Notes: generated by a model not told the origin, from the sequence alone. A stretch of 64,000 nucleotides of DNA from Psychrobacter okhotskensis (GCF_013248965.1 NZ_JABRVQ010000001.1:124001-188000); one strand, 5' to 3'. Positions 45,042-54,027 are shown, counted from the first letter of the stretch. A program made the numbers and translations.

Positions 45042-45589
45042 AATAAACATCCTCGCTGTAAATGATAAAAAGTAAAGTTAAACAAAGTTAGTAGTAGCGG
45101 AGTAGTCCGGTAACAGCAGAGCGAATAGAAGGGCAGTTTATTATTGAAGTTTTACTACCGTCTACCAATCTACTTGATCAGTGAAATTTTACCCGAATGA
45201 CAATAAGCCATAAGTATAATAATGTTAACAACCTAAAACCAAGGCAGAAAAAGTAACAATACAGCGTATGATTGTAAGTGGCAGTAATAAAGCGGTATTG
45301 ATCAAATGAAATAGGTATCGACAAGAATGACGTCACTTTTATTCATTTTTCATCCTTTCATCTTTTTTCGTAAGACTATATAACAGCGGGTTGATAATGA
45401 CTTGTTAATAGTCAGATTCGTGGCAGATAAAAAAACAAAGAGAAATAGTGGTTATTTTGCTATTATTTTATTAAATAATTTCAACAGTTCTGATGGCTGG
45501 ATTGATTGTAAAATCAAACGTTTATGATAAGCGTGCATACAAATACAACCAAAAAACGCTGAGACTGAATAGAAATGTGAAAAAAGTGA
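45042..45589. other. Gap upstream of tRNA-Gly, nothing recognised
   Basis: About 550 AT-rich bases between the M48 peptidase gene and the tRNA promoter. No coding frame, repeat copy or hairpin stands out. Confidence 0.5.
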
Positions 45590-45617
45590 TTGACACACAC
45601 AGAATATTTGCTAAAAT
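45590..45617 (+). promoter_or_regulatory. Promoter of tRNA-Gly
   Basis: TTGACA (45590-45595), 16-base spacer, TAAAAT (45612-45617). The tRNA begins 62 bases further on, so the primary transcript has a leader that would be removed by RNase P. Confidence 0.7.
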
Positions 45618-45678
45618 AGCCAGCCTATCGAGACGTAGTAGTTAACAAGTTGTTAGCAACATTACGCTTTGATATTAA

Positions 45679-45753
45679 GCGGGAATAGCTCAGTGGTAGA
45701 GCATAACCTTGCCAAGGTTGGGGTCGAGAGTTCGAATCTCTTTTCCCGCTCCA
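45679..45753 (+). tRNA. tRNA-Gly(GCC)
   Basis: 75 bases folding as a complete cloverleaf. Acceptor stem GCGGGAA pairs with TTCCCGC. The D-arm has AGCTCAGTGGTAGAGC, the anticodon loop reads CTTGCCAA with anticodon GCC, and the T-arm has GTTCGAATC. The discriminator base is T and CCA is encoded. It is the only gene of its transcript, followed by a terminator. Confidence 0.97.
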
Positions 45754-45775
45754 AATATGGCTCGTTTAGAGCACT

Positions 45776-45805
45776 AAAGCCTCACTTCACAGTGAGGCTT
45801 TTTTT
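45776..45805 (+). terminator. Terminator after tRNA-Gly
   Basis: AAAGCCTCACT, four-base loop, AGTGAGGCTTT with seven Ts. Confidence 0.92.
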
Positions 45806-45902
45806 ATGGGTAAAATTTGAGAGTGCTGTTAGGAGATGTTGAGCACTAAAGTTATTCCAGACCCTAATATCGATACATCACGCACTGCTGATTGTTTTTT
45901 CA

Positions 45903-45931
45903 TAAAAAAAGCCGAGCAATTCGCTCAGCTT
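45903..45931 (-). terminator. Terminator of the SDR gene
   Basis: Read on the reverse strand: GCTGAGC, five-base loop, GCTCGGC followed by seven Ts. It lies about 30 bases after the SDR stop codon. Confidence 0.82.
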
Positions 45932-45958
45932 ATCTTTAGAATCCAAACCTCAAACTGC

Positions 45959-46762
45959 TTACTTTTTCATAGACCATGCTACAGTTTTATTGCCGATCCA
46001 ATTGACCCAGCTGACGGGGAAAAAGCGTAACTGCAGTCTAATTAAATTTGCCATGACACCTGGCACCACGAGGAACTCCCGTTTTTCTACGCCTTTTAGC
46101 ATGGATTTGACCGCATCTTCAATTTTGAGCTCGCCTGCCAGCTTTTTCATACCGACGCCAGCTTCTGCCATGACACCGACTTCGGCTTGCGTGAGTGGTG
46201 TGTCTATCGGCGGCGGCGCAAAAACGGTGATGTCGATACCGAGTGGTTTCCATTCAAAGCTGATAGACTGCATCATGCCCCAGATAGCAAACTTGGAGGC
46301 GCTGTAAGAGCTGTAACCGTAGCTACCAGTAAACGATGCCATCGAAGCGGTCACCATTACTTGCTTGCCACGTGATAAGAACGGACGTATCGCTGCTAAG
46401 ACGTTGCGCGTGCCAAATAGATTGATAGTCATGACACGCTCAAATTGCTCTTGACTCATGTCATCAAACGTCCAAGGACCTGTGATACCCACGAAATGCA
46501 TCAAGATATCTGGCGCTAGCGTGTCGGCGGCAGTGGCCATTTGCTTGGTAGTCATCTCTGCATCAGTGACATCGAGCTTATAAGTTGCAATCGAGGCATC
46601 GTTTTTATTCATGGCTTGCAAGGCGGACACCGCCTTATCAAGCGACTGTACGTCGAACAATACTAGATTTGAACCTTGCTTGATTAGCTGCTTGGCGGTC
46701 TCAAAGCCGATGCCTGAAGCGGCACCAGTGATATAGACCGTTTTGTTTGTGAAGTAACCCAT
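45959..46762 (-). CDS. Short-chain dehydrogenase/reductase
   Basis: NAD(P)-dependent oxidoreductase of 267 residues with a Rossmann fold. The cofactor motif TGAASGIG is at residues 12-19, the catalytic Ser is in VMVTASMAS (about 140), and the YxxxK pair is Tyr153/Lys157 in YSASK. The substrate is unknown, probably a hydrophobic alcohol or ketone. Its ATG overlaps the stop of the upstream metallo-beta-lactamase-fold gene (TAATG), so the two are translationally coupled and probably act in one pathway. Confidence 0.87.
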   Translation of the reverse strand: MGYFTNKTVYITGAASGIGFETAKQLIKQGSNLVLFDVQSLDKAVSALQAMNKNDASIATYKLDVTDAEMTTKQMATAADTLAPDILMHFVGITGPWTFDDMSQEQFERVMTINLFGTRNVLAAIRPFLSRGKQVMVTASMASFTGSYGYSSYSASKFAIWGMMQSISFEWKPLGIDITVFAPPPIDTPLTQAEVGVMAEAGVGMKKLAGELKIEDAVKSMLKGVEKREFLVVPGVMANLIRLQLRFFPVSWVNWIGNKTVAWSMKK

Positions 46763-47883
46763 TAAGCGCTTTCCTTCTGTAATGAATTACTTCTTAAAGC
46801 CTCTGCCTGTAAGGTGCCGAACTTGGCTTCACCAATCAAATGGCTGACTTTATGACCGGGGATAAGCCAATAGGGAGTTGCTTCACTGCTTGAGGCACAG
46901 TTAGGAAAGTCGGGGTTTTTCGACGGACCCGCAATGGTTTTTTCGACGACCATAGAGATATATTGCTCATTACTGCCTTCTAAGGTGTTACCGTTTAAGA
47001 TGACTTCCATACCAGTGCTTTTGGCATAATCACGGATAGCATTGACCTTTGAGTTCATAGGCGCATAAGCGTCTGCGCCGACGCCGTTTTCTGAAGTCAC
47101 GCGTATGCCGTCTGGTACGCGCGCGACCAATGAATGGTTGCCTTCGGTATGACCGGGAGTATGCACCAGCGCCAAGCCTTCGCCCAGCTGAATGCTGCCA
47201 GTAAATTTAATGACTTTGGCAGGATCAACGCCGTCGATACCATTAGGGCAATACCACTCCGCCTGCACGGGCAGTAGGGCTGTGGCGCTAAGCCATTCTT
47301 TTTCGTGTACCAATAGCTTGGCATTGGGAAAGTAAGCGGGTCGGTCGGTCGTATCAGCCGTCGTGCCTAGCCATTGACGGACGTCTTGAGTATGCAAGTG
47401 ATCGTAGCTGATGTAGTCAATATCTTCTGGGGCGAGACCCACTTCTGCTAGTGCCTGTGTGACGTCACGAGTGATGGGGGCGACCATGTTTTCGAGCGGT
47501 GACCAATTCGGCATCTTATTCGTTAGGCGTTTAAAAAAAGGCGTCTCACGGTCAGCATCGATGTCAGATGGCGAAAATAGCAAGGTCTTTAACTCGCCCA
47601 AAAAGTTACGGAACTGCACGATGAACAGACGATTGAGGATGTGAAGGTAGGGGAATTTATAAGTGCTCTGCGTATAGACGCCACTGTAGGCGTACCAAGT
47701 GGGATAGGGGACTCTAACCATGTCCGCACTTTGGTAAAACTGAACGCAGGGCTCATCGATAAAGCGCTCTCTAAATGCCAGTGCTTGCTTGCGGGCGATG
47801 TTGAGGCGCTCTTGTGGTAATGGACTTTGACGAATATCATCAAATTCGTGAATGGCTTTCATGCCGAGTGATGTTAAATCCAT
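46762..47883 (-). CDS. Metallo-beta-lactamase-fold hydrolase
   Basis: Protein of about 373 residues. The metal region reads SYDHLHTQDVRQWLG where the family usually has HxHxDH, so the second part of the motif is altered; the downstream LVHTPGHTEGNHS is well kept. A large N-terminal part (about 130 residues) precedes the MBL fold. The substrate is unknown. AAGGAAA before the ATG at 47883 supports this start over one seven codons upstream. It is the first gene of a two-gene operon with the SDR. Confidence 0.78.
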   Translation of the reverse strand: MDLTSLGMKAIHEFDDIRQSPLPQERLNIARKQALAFRERFIDEPCVQFYQSADMVRVPYPTWYAYSGVYTQSTYKFPYLHILNRLFIVQFRNFLGELKTLLFSPSDIDADRETPFFKRLTNKMPNWSPLENMVAPITRDVTQALAEVGLAPEDIDYISYDHLHTQDVRQWLGTTADTTDRPAYFPNAKLLVHEKEWLSATALLPVQAEWYCPNGIDGVDPAKVIKFTGSIQLGEGLALVHTPGHTEGNHSLVARVPDGIRVTSENGVGADAYAPMNSKVNAIRDYAKSTGMEVILNGNTLEGSNEQYISMVVEKTIAGPSKNPDFPNCASSSEATPYWLIPGHKVSHLIGEAKFGTLQAEALRSNSLQKESA

Positions 47884-48034
47884 GTTGCATTTCCTTATGA
47901 CCAATGGATAGGTTTCTGAAGATTATAGTAGCAACATTATTTTGTTCTTGATAGCAGTATTTAGAATACTGCTGGGTTTACCAAGTTTTATCAAGTAGGT
48001 TAATAAGGCATATTAAATAGTTCTATTGAGCGTA

Positions 48035-48940
48035 TCAAAATTCATCCCAATAAGGGTTATCACCAAAACGTTCTGCAATAAATTCAATTAGATAGCGGCA
48101 GCGCTGTGATAAAAATCGGTTCTTTGGGTAAACGGCATAGGCATGGAGTGTGGGTAATTTATATTGCTTGAGAATAGGTACTAGCTCACCTTTGGCCAAT
48201 CTTTTATAAGCGATAAAAGTCGGGATAAAAACGATACCGTGGCCTTTTACCGCCAAATCAACTAAGAACTCACCATTAGTCGCTTTGATCTTGGCATTAA
48301 TAGTATGGTTATGTTTTTTTCCTGTCGCATCAGTCAGCTCGAGATTGCTGGTTTTACTAAGACCATACTGCAAAAACTCGTGTTCTTGTAGCTCTTCTAG
48401 TGTCTCAGGCATACCCATCTTTTCTAAATACTCAGGGCTGGCGCAGAGTGCATAACGAATCAGCGCCATACGCTTTGCTTGATAACTGGAGTCTTGTAGC
48501 TCCCTAATACGAATGGCCAACTCATATCCTTCTTCAATCAAGTCAACGTGTCGATCAGAAAAGTCTAATTCAAAGTTCAGGTTAGGATGCTGGTCGGCGT
48601 ATTCTGCGATGACATCATTTAATTGCATCAGTCCAAATGACAAGGGCGCGGTCATTTTTAGCGTACCTTCAATACGCGTGGGGGCACCACTGGTTTGCTC
48701 ATTGAGCGCATCCACCTCACTCAAGATATTGTTCACTTGCTGATAATATTGCTCACCAGCCTGCGTTAAGTTGGATTGGCGCGTGGTTCGGCTGATTAAT
48801 TGGCTACCCAAACGTGTTTCCAAATCCTTTAAACGACGGCTGACGGCAGACTTGGCAATGTTTAGCTGTTCTGCAGCTTTAGTGATACTACCTGCTTCGA
48901 CGATGCGTACAAACATCGCCATATCCTCTAGCTGTCCCAT
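48035..48940 (-). CDS. LysR-family transcription regulator
   Basis: Regulator of about 301 residues. The N-terminal helix-turn-helix contains SITKAAEQLNIAKSAVSRRL, and the rest is a type-2 periplasmic-binding-like effector domain (about 90-295). It belongs to the large group resembling CrgA/DhcR-type LysR proteins. It is transcribed away from the DoxX/FMN-reductase/DUF1275 operon, with 135 bases between, which fits divergent control of that operon. The start at 48940 has GAGG at nine bases; the ATG at 48979 has no ribosome site. Confidence 0.85.
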   Translation of the reverse strand: MGQLEDMAMFVRIVEAGSITKAAEQLNIAKSAVSRRLKDLETRLGSQLISRTTRQSNLTQAGEQYYQQVNNILSEVDALNEQTSGAPTRIEGTLKMTAPLSFGLMQLNDVIAEYADQHPNLNFELDFSDRHVDLIEEGYELAIRIRELQDSSYQAKRMALIRYALCASPEYLEKMGMPETLEELQEHEFLQYGLSKTSNLELTDATGKKHNHTINAKIKATNGEFLVDLAVKGHGIVFIPTFIAYKRLAKGELVPILKQYKLPTLHAYAVYPKNRFLSQRCRYLIEFIAERFGDNPYWDEF

Positions 48941-49075
48941 TATTGATGCCTCACAATTGTTATCAAAATCAGAACTCATATTTGTGATTATTGCCGTTTA
49001 TCTAGGTTCAGTCAATATATACAATGGCGCTATTACTTAGTCAAACACTAACAAACACTTTACTGGAGAATACTT

Positions 49076-49474
49076 ATGAACAATTTACAGAATCTTAGCG
49101 CACCAATTGGTCGCCTATTTTTATCGATGATTTTTATCTTTTCAGGCTTTGGTAAAATCTCAGGTTATGCAGCGACGCAAGGTTATATGGATTCGATGGG
49201 TGTGCCTGGTATGCTATTACCGCTAGTCATTGCGCTTGAATTGCTAGGTGGTATCGCTATTCTAATCGGCTTCAAAGCTCGTTTGTTTGCTGTCTTAATT
49301 GCAGGTTTCAGTATTTTATCAGCGTTTATGTTCCACCAATTTTGGTTGGATGAGTCACAAATGAACCCATTCATGAAAAACATTGCGATGGCTGGTGGTT
49401 TCCTAATGATATTTGCTCATGGTCCGGGGGCTTATTCAATTGATAATAGCCATACTCGCAAAACCTCAGTATAG
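49076..49474 (+). CDS. DoxX-family membrane protein
   Basis: Membrane protein of 132 residues with four hydrophobic helices (about 12-30, 42-65, 70-90, 100-117). It opens with LSAPIGRLFLSMIFIFSGFGKI, the DoxX signature region. DoxX-like proteins take part in quinone or thiol redox stress responses. It is the first gene of an operon with an FMN reductase and a DUF1275 protein, and its upstream neighbour is a divergent LysR regulator. ACTGGAGA lies before the ATG. Confidence 0.85.
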   Translation: MNNLQNLSAPIGRLFLSMIFIFSGFGKISGYAATQGYMDSMGVPGMLLPLVIALELLGGIAILIGFKARLFAVLIAGFSILSAFMFHQFWLDESQMNPFMKNIAMAGGFLMIFAHGPGAYSIDNSHTRKTSV

Positions 49475-49506
49475 TCATTGAAATTTCATCACAAAAAGGA
49501 GTCGCT

Positions 49507-50067
49507 ATGAGCGCAGCAACGACCATTGCCTTAGTCATCGGTAGTTTGCGAGAAGAGTCGATTAACCGCAAGTTTGCAGAATATATTGTGTCGCAGTTGC
49601 CAGAAAGTGTCACGGTAAATGAAGTCAATATTGCAGACTTGCCCCTTTATAATCAAGACTATGATGACACAACGATTGAAAGCTATGAGCGGGTGCGTCA
49701 GCAAATTAAAGATGCTGATGCTGATGCCGTGTTGATGGTGACACCCGAGCACAACCGTACGATGCCAGCAGCGCTGAAAAATGTGATAGATATCGGTTCA
49801 CGTCCGTATGGTAGTAGCGTCTGGACTGACAAAAAAGTCGCTGTGGTCACGGCTTCTCCAGGTACTTATGGTGGTAGAAGTAGTGGCCTTGATGTGCGCA
49901 AGAGTATGCAGATGCTATCCGCAAAAATGATGATTAGCCCTGAAGTTTACTTGAGTCATGCTACTGAAAGCCTTGATGAAGAGGGTGTCAGCAGTGAGCG
50001 CACGCAGAAGTTTTTGCAAAAATTTGCTAGTGAGCTGGCCAAATTTGCAGAAAACAGCGGTGTCTAA
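49507..50067 (+). CDS. NADPH-dependent FMN reductase family protein
   Basis: Flavodoxin-like reductase of 186 residues. The FMN-phosphate loop is GSLREESINRKFAEY, and the conserved TPEHNRTMPAALKNVIDIGSR block and SPGTYGGR segment are present. Relatives reduce quinones, chromate or azo dyes and guard against redox cycling. AAAAAGGAG precedes the ATG. The end overlaps the DUF1275 gene, so the two are translationally coupled. Confidence 0.87.
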   Translation: MSAATTIALVIGSLREESINRKFAEYIVSQLPESVTVNEVNIADLPLYNQDYDDTTIESYERVRQQIKDADADAVLMVTPEHNRTMPAALKNVIDIGSRPYGSSVWTDKKVAVVTASPGTYGGRSSGLDVRKSMQMLSAKMMISPEVYLSHATESLDEEGVSSERTQKFLQKFASELAKFAENSGV

Positions 50068-50812
50068 TTCAGTACCTGACATCAGCGCCTCTAAGCATAG
50101 CGCGCACGGCAATAATCAACCAGCGCCGTTAAGTTTTTGGCAGCGTTATCAAGCGCCTGTTTTATTAACGCTGGTTGGCGGTGCTATTGATACGATTGGT
50201 TTTATCACCTTGTTCGGCTTTTTTACGGCCCATGTCACAGGTAACTTGGTGATGGCTGGTAGTGGATTGGTCAACGGTGAAGACGGGCTTTGGATCAAGC
50301 TTGCAGCTTTACCGTTGTTTATTTTGACGGTGATGGTAACCAAGGTATTTATCGATAAAAGTCATAAACCACAGTTGATGTTGAGCCATTTGTTTTTGGC
50401 AGAGGCGCTTTTCTTAACTGCATTTATGGTAGCCGGTCTATATTTCCAGCCTTTTACAGATGCTGGTGATATCACGGTTGCCATGACTGGCGGTTTAGGC
50501 TTGATTGCTTTGGCCATTCGCAATACAGCCAGTAAAACGGTGATCAAACATATGAGTCCGACGGTATTGATGACCGGCAACACCACACAGCTTGGTATCA
50601 ATCTGACGGATTATTTGCGTAATCGAACGCCTGACAATGCCAAAAAACTGGTGAATAGCTCAGCGTTGGTATTGAGCTTTTTGCTGGGGGCGCTAGTGGG
50701 CGCGCTGTTATATCTCAAGTTGAGCTTTTGGGCCGTTGGCTTGTTCGTGCTACCCGTATTATATTTATCGGTTATGGCACGTGATAAAGACTTTTTAAGT
50801 CATATCGGTTAA
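50060..50812 (+). CDS. DUF1275 (YoaK-type) membrane protein
   Basis: Membrane protein of about 250 residues with six hydrophobic segments. The family pattern is seen in LTLVGGAIDTIGFITLFGFF, then AHVTGNLVMAG, and ALAIRNTASKTVIKHMSPTVLMTGN later. The function is unknown. The start is uncertain: the frame is open far into the upstream gene, and a GTG at 50060 (8-base overlap) or TTG at 50045 are the likely starts; neither has a strong ribosome site, which suggests coupling to the reductase gene. It is probably the last gene of the operon; a terminator follows. Confidence 0.75.
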   Translation: MSNSVPDISASKHSAHGNNQPAPLSFWQRYQAPVLLTLVGGAIDTIGFITLFGFFTAHVTGNLVMAGSGLVNGEDGLWIKLAALPLFILTVMVTKVFIDKSHKPQLMLSHLFLAEALFLTAFMVAGLYFQPFTDAGDITVAMTGGLGLIALAIRNTASKTVIKHMSPTVLMTGNTTQLGINLTDYLRNRTPDNAKKLVNSSALVLSFLLGALVGALLYLKLSFWAVGLFVLPVLYLSVMARDKDFLSHIG

Positions 50813-50893
50813 GTGTTTTTACGCTATTAACAGTCGATCGCTGTTTGACTAATTGTTTTGAAGTCCATACCGTGCTAGCAGTATTGAAACTGT

Positions 50894-50939
50894 AAAAACA
50901 AAAAACGCCTTATCTAGCAGATAGGGCGTTTTTTGTTTT
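50894..50939. terminator. Terminator after the DUF1275 gene
   Basis: ACGCCTTATCT, short loop, AGATAGGGCGTTTTTTG, with A-runs on the left. It can act in both directions. Confidence 0.85.
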
Positions 50940-50944
50940 CAAGT

Positions 50945-51012
50945 TATAGTCAGTGAAAAGCAATATCGATATATCAGCAATACCGTCGCGCTTTTAAGAT
51001 ATTTTAACTATA
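50945..51012. repeat. Short dispersed repeat, family 2, copy 1
   Basis: About 68 bp. TATAGTCAGTGAAAAGCAAT, ATCGATATATCAGCAATA and GTCGCG blocks are nearly identical to 57113-57178. The right end TTTTAACTATA is an imperfect inverted copy of the left end, so this too looks like a small mobile-type element. No coding. Confidence 0.75.
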
Positions 51013-51036
51013 TATGGATTTCAGCATAGTAAACAC

Positions 51037-51363
51037 TTAAGGCGTTGCGTTATGGAACACAGAGTTGTCTTGGTACTCTGGATGTTTATCAATATAAGCT
51101 TTTACATAAGGGCAAGTTGGTTTGACTCGTAGGTGCTTAGCCGCGGCATCGTCTAGGATAGTCTTGACTAAATAGCCTGCAATACCACGTCCGCCAAGCG
51201 CTTCTGGCACTTCAGTATGTTTATAATCAATGCCTTTTTCGCCTTGACTGGTAGTAAAAAACTCATAGTCTTCAAAGGCGATATGACCATCCACGTCAAT
51301 TTCAAAACGTTGTTGTTCAGTGTTATCGACCACTTCATAATCCAATGGTTGCTTGGTTGACAT
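51037..51363 (-). CDS. YjdJ-type GNAT acetyltransferase
   Basis: Small N-acetyltransferase-like protein of 108 residues. IDYKHTEVPEALGGRGIAGYLV contains the acetyl-CoA-binding Gly-x-Gly-x-Gly/Ala segment, and VKPTCPYVKAYIDKHPEY is typical of this compact GNAT family. The substrate is unknown. AAAGGAGTT precedes the ATG. It lies alone, with a repeat copy just after its stop codon. Confidence 0.85.
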   Translation of the reverse strand: MSTKQPLDYEVVDNTEQQRFEIDVDGHIAFEDYEFFTTSQGEKGIDYKHTEVPEALGGRGIAGYLVKTILDDAAAKHLRVKPTCPYVKAYIDKHPEYQDNSVFHNATP

Positions 51364-51664
51364 ACGTAAACTCCTTTGTATAGTAACGCTTATTTTTTTA
51401 GTGTTTTATTAATATTTTTGATTATCACTATTCAACAGACCCTAACGTTTCTGAGTCGCCCTCAATCATAGTAACAGTTAAAAATACTGTCTCTGTTATG
51501 ATTATCTTACCTTATCTAAACCGCTTTATTGTTCTCTAAATTAGAATAGTCATTTGCGATTATCTTGGTTTATCTATGCTTAGACAACAATTATAATAGC
51601 TCCATTGTTTAAATACATTCACTAATAATAAATTTATAAACCTATTGATAACCAAGGATAACTT
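51364..51664. other. Divergent intergenic region, nothing recognised
   Basis: 301 AT-rich bases between the GNAT gene and the divergent pirin gene. Both promoters must lie here; I could not define them. Confidence 0.45.
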
Positions 51665-52372
51665 ATGAAAACTATCTATCATGCAGCAGATTCTCGTGGC
51701 GACGCTAACCACGGTTGGCTAAAAAGCCGTCACACCTTTAGCTTCGCTAACTATCACAATCCAGAACGTATGGGCTTTGGTGCCTTGCGTGTGATTAACG
51801 ATGACTTCGTTATCGGTGGTCAAGGCTTTGGCAAACACTCACACCGCGATATGGAAATTATCAGTATTCCATTGTCTGGCAAGCTTGGTCATGGTGACAA
51901 CATCGGCAACAATGGCATTATTGAAACAGGTGAAATCCAAGTGATGTCGGCCGGTACTGGTATTACTCATAGTGAGATGAATGGGGATGACAAAGAAGAC
52001 GTAAAATTCTTACAAATTTGGGTTATCCCAAACAAAATGAATGTTGAGCCTCGTTATCAGCAAGTACGCATGGATGAAATCATGCAGCCTAATGAGTTTA
52101 ATCAAGTGCTATCACCAAATGCTGACGATGCGGGTGTCTGGATTCATCAGAATGCTTGGTTCAGCATGGGTGACTTTGATAAAAACGTGACGCAGACTTA
52201 TGAGCTAAAAGACCCAAACAATGGCGTTTATATCTTTGTCATTAGCGGTAAAGTCGTCGTAAATGACAACACTTTGAATACTCGTGATGGTCTCGGTATC
52301 TGGGATACTAAGAACTTCACAATGGACGTCATCGATGACGCTAAAGTCCTATTGATGGAAGTACCTATGTAA
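51665..52372 (+). CDS. Pirin-family protein (YhhW-like)
   Basis: Cupin-fold protein of 235 residues. The N-terminal cupin contains the metal-binding pattern GKHSHRDMEIIS and the downstream GTGITHSEMNGDD. The length and the start ADSRGDANHGWLKSRHTFSFA match the YhhW/quercetinase-like branch of pirins, which use iron and oxygen. The physiological substrate is unknown. CAAGGATAAC lies before the ATG. A separate C-terminal pirin fragment follows (52429-52593). Confidence 0.88.
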   Translation: MKTIYHAADSRGDANHGWLKSRHTFSFANYHNPERMGFGALRVINDDFVIGGQGFGKHSHRDMEIISIPLSGKLGHGDNIGNNGIIETGEIQVMSAGTGITHSEMNGDDKEDVKFLQIWVIPNKMNVEPRYQQVRMDEIMQPNEFNQVLSPNADDAGVWIHQNAWFSMGDFDKNVTQTYELKDPNNGVYIFVISGKVVVNDNTLNTRDGLGIWDTKNFTMDVIDDAKVLLMEVPM

Positions 52373-52428
52373 TTTTAGGCAACTTAGGTGGTTTCAGGTC
52401 GCCCTGAGTCTAGCTAAAAAAAACTAAA

Positions 52429-52593
52429 TTGAATAACCAAGTACTACTGTGGTGGAACTTTGTTGCCGACAATAAAGCGGAAATTGAACAATCGATCATC
52501 GACTGGAACAATGGTCATGAACGCTTCGGTAATGTCGATTCTGATATGAAACGTCTACCGGCACCAGAACTACCAGAAGGTTTTAAAGGTTGA
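52429..52593 (+). pseudogene. Remnant of a second pirin gene, C-terminal part
   Basis: A 55-codon open stretch encodes WWNFVADNKAEIEQSIIDWN, then GHERFGNVDSDMKRLPAPEL and a stop. This is the pattern of the C-terminal pirin domain of long pirins, where WNFV is followed by a helix and a Leu-Pro-rich end. The intact pirin upstream is of a different, short type and ends at 52372. An in-frame stop lies at 52411-52413, and no start codon with a ribosome site is present. It is best read as the remains of a deleted pirin gene. Confidence 0.7.
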
Positions 52594-52819
52594 ATTATGT
52601 AATAAAACTTATTTAATATTGACAACTATTAATTTTTTTTACAAAAAAGGAATAGGGATTTAATCCGTTGTTTCTTATAATAAAGCAGATTGGATTGGGG
52701 TATGATTGTTCACTAGCGCTCGTTAATGTGAATGCGACAATGTTAGTAAGTAATCACACCCATCTAACCTTTATCCTATTGGTCTCAATCAATTTATATA
52801 AACATCATGGAGAATGACT

Positions 52820-53428
52820 ATGTCAGATTTACAGAAATTACATGAACTTGCTGAAAAGCGTCGTTCTATCTATGCGTTAAACGATCAATTACCAGTCGAA
52901 AAAGAAGAAGTGGTTAAATTGGTTGAGCATGCTATTTTACATACGCCCTCATCATTTAACTCACAATCAACGCGTATCGTTGTGTTGTTCGGTGACGATC
53001 ACGAAAAACTTTGGGACATGACCGAAGAGACATTGCGTGATATCGTTGGTGACGATGAGAAGTTTGCCCCAACCAAGCAAAAAATCGGTGGCTTTAAAGC
53101 AGGCGCAGGTACGATTCTGTTCTTTGAAGATCAAACCGTGGTAAGAAACTTACAAGAAGCAGCGCCATTATACGCTGACAAATTCCCTATCTGGGCAGAG
53201 CACACCAGCGCAATGCATCAGTACGTTATCTGGACAGCGCTTGCTAGCATCAATGTCGGTGCGAACTTGCAGCATTATAATCCAGTAATCGATAACAAAG
53301 TTTCTAGCACTTGGAGTATTGACGACCATTGGGATCTAACGGCACAAATGGTATTCGGTGGTATCGAGCAGTCAGCAGGCGACAAAGAATTTATGCCTGT
53401 TGAAGCGCGTATGAAAGTATTTGGTTAA
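52820..53428 (+). CDS. Nitroreductase-family oxidoreductase (Frm2/Hbn1-like)
   Basis: FMN-dependent reductase of about 202 residues. The FMN-binding start, LAEKRRSIYALNDQLP, and the SSFNSQSTRIVVL segment identify the 'fatty-acid repression' branch of nitroreductases. The C-terminal GGIEQSAGDKEFMPVEAR is also typical. It probably reduces nitro- or quinone-type compounds. GGAGA lies 6 bases before the ATG at 52820; the ATG at 52814 abuts that ribosome site and is rejected. It is transcribed alone, with a strong terminator after it. Confidence 0.87.
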   Translation: MSDLQKLHELAEKRRSIYALNDQLPVEKEEVVKLVEHAILHTPSSFNSQSTRIVVLFGDDHEKLWDMTEETLRDIVGDDEKFAPTKQKIGGFKAGAGTILFFEDQTVVRNLQEAAPLYADKFPIWAEHTSAMHQYVIWTALASINVGANLQHYNPVIDNKVSSTWSIDDHWDLTAQMVFGGIEQSAGDKEFMPVEARMKVFG

Positions 53429-53465
53429 GCCATTGTATTTAGCTAAAATGTAGATAAATAAGAAT

Positions 53466-53505
53466 AAAAAAGCGCCGCCCAACCATCCGTTGAGCGGCGC
53501 TTTTT
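53466..53505 (+). terminator. Terminator of the nitroreductase gene
   Basis: GCGCCGC and GCGGCGC with an inner CAAC/GTTG pair, then TTTTT: a strong GC-rich stem 40 bases after the stop. Confidence 0.9.
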
Positions 53506-53586
53506 CTGTTTGAAGATTATCAATTAATCGTCGTGCAAATGATTGATAACTACTAATGAGCTGCTACTTATACTTGCAGTGAATGA

Positions 53587-54027
53587 CTATTTACGTCGCA
53601 TCAGGCTGTTGGCGACCCACGCTGGACCAATTAATAAAAACTGTAAATCTTCAAAAAATGAGGGTTTTTTGCCTTCGATTTTATGACCGATAAACTGCCC
53701 AATCCATGCAACGATAAAGATAGCTGCCCAAATTTTAAAGCCTAAAGGGAATAACGTCATCACAGAAAGACAAATGAGAATAAACATGCTCATGGCCAAA
53801 AATAACGGTGTCGAGAGTTGCATATAAAACAGAAGCACTAAGGCGCTAAGCACTAGAGTAAACCAAACTGATAATGACATGCCCATTCCTAACAGGCTGA
53901 CAAAAATAGTGGGGACACAGAGCCAATGGAGTTTTTTGTTCACTAGGTTTTGATGACTGACAGCATACTCACTGAGCCATTGCTCAAGGGTGCGTTTAGA
54001 CATCTTCTTTTGATGAGTGCGAGACAT
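53587..54027 (-). CDS. DUF962/Mpo1-like membrane protein
   Basis: Membrane protein of 146 residues with about four hydrophobic segments. EQWLSEYAVSHQNLVNKKLHWLCVP is the signature of the YGL010w/Mpo1 family: the His residues are those proposed to hold iron in the yeast 2-hydroxy-fatty-acid dioxygenase. GHKIEGKKPSFFEDLQFLLIGP at the C-terminus is also typical. The function in bacteria is not established. The ATG at 54027 is preceded by AAGG. Confidence 0.83.
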   Translation of the reverse strand: MSRTHQKKMSKRTLEQWLSEYAVSHQNLVNKKLHWLCVPTIFVSLLGMGMSLSVWFTLVLSALVLLFYMQLSTPLFLAMSMFILICLSVMTLFPLGFKIWAAIFIVAWIGQFIGHKIEGKKPSFFEDLQFLLIGPAWVANSLMRRK

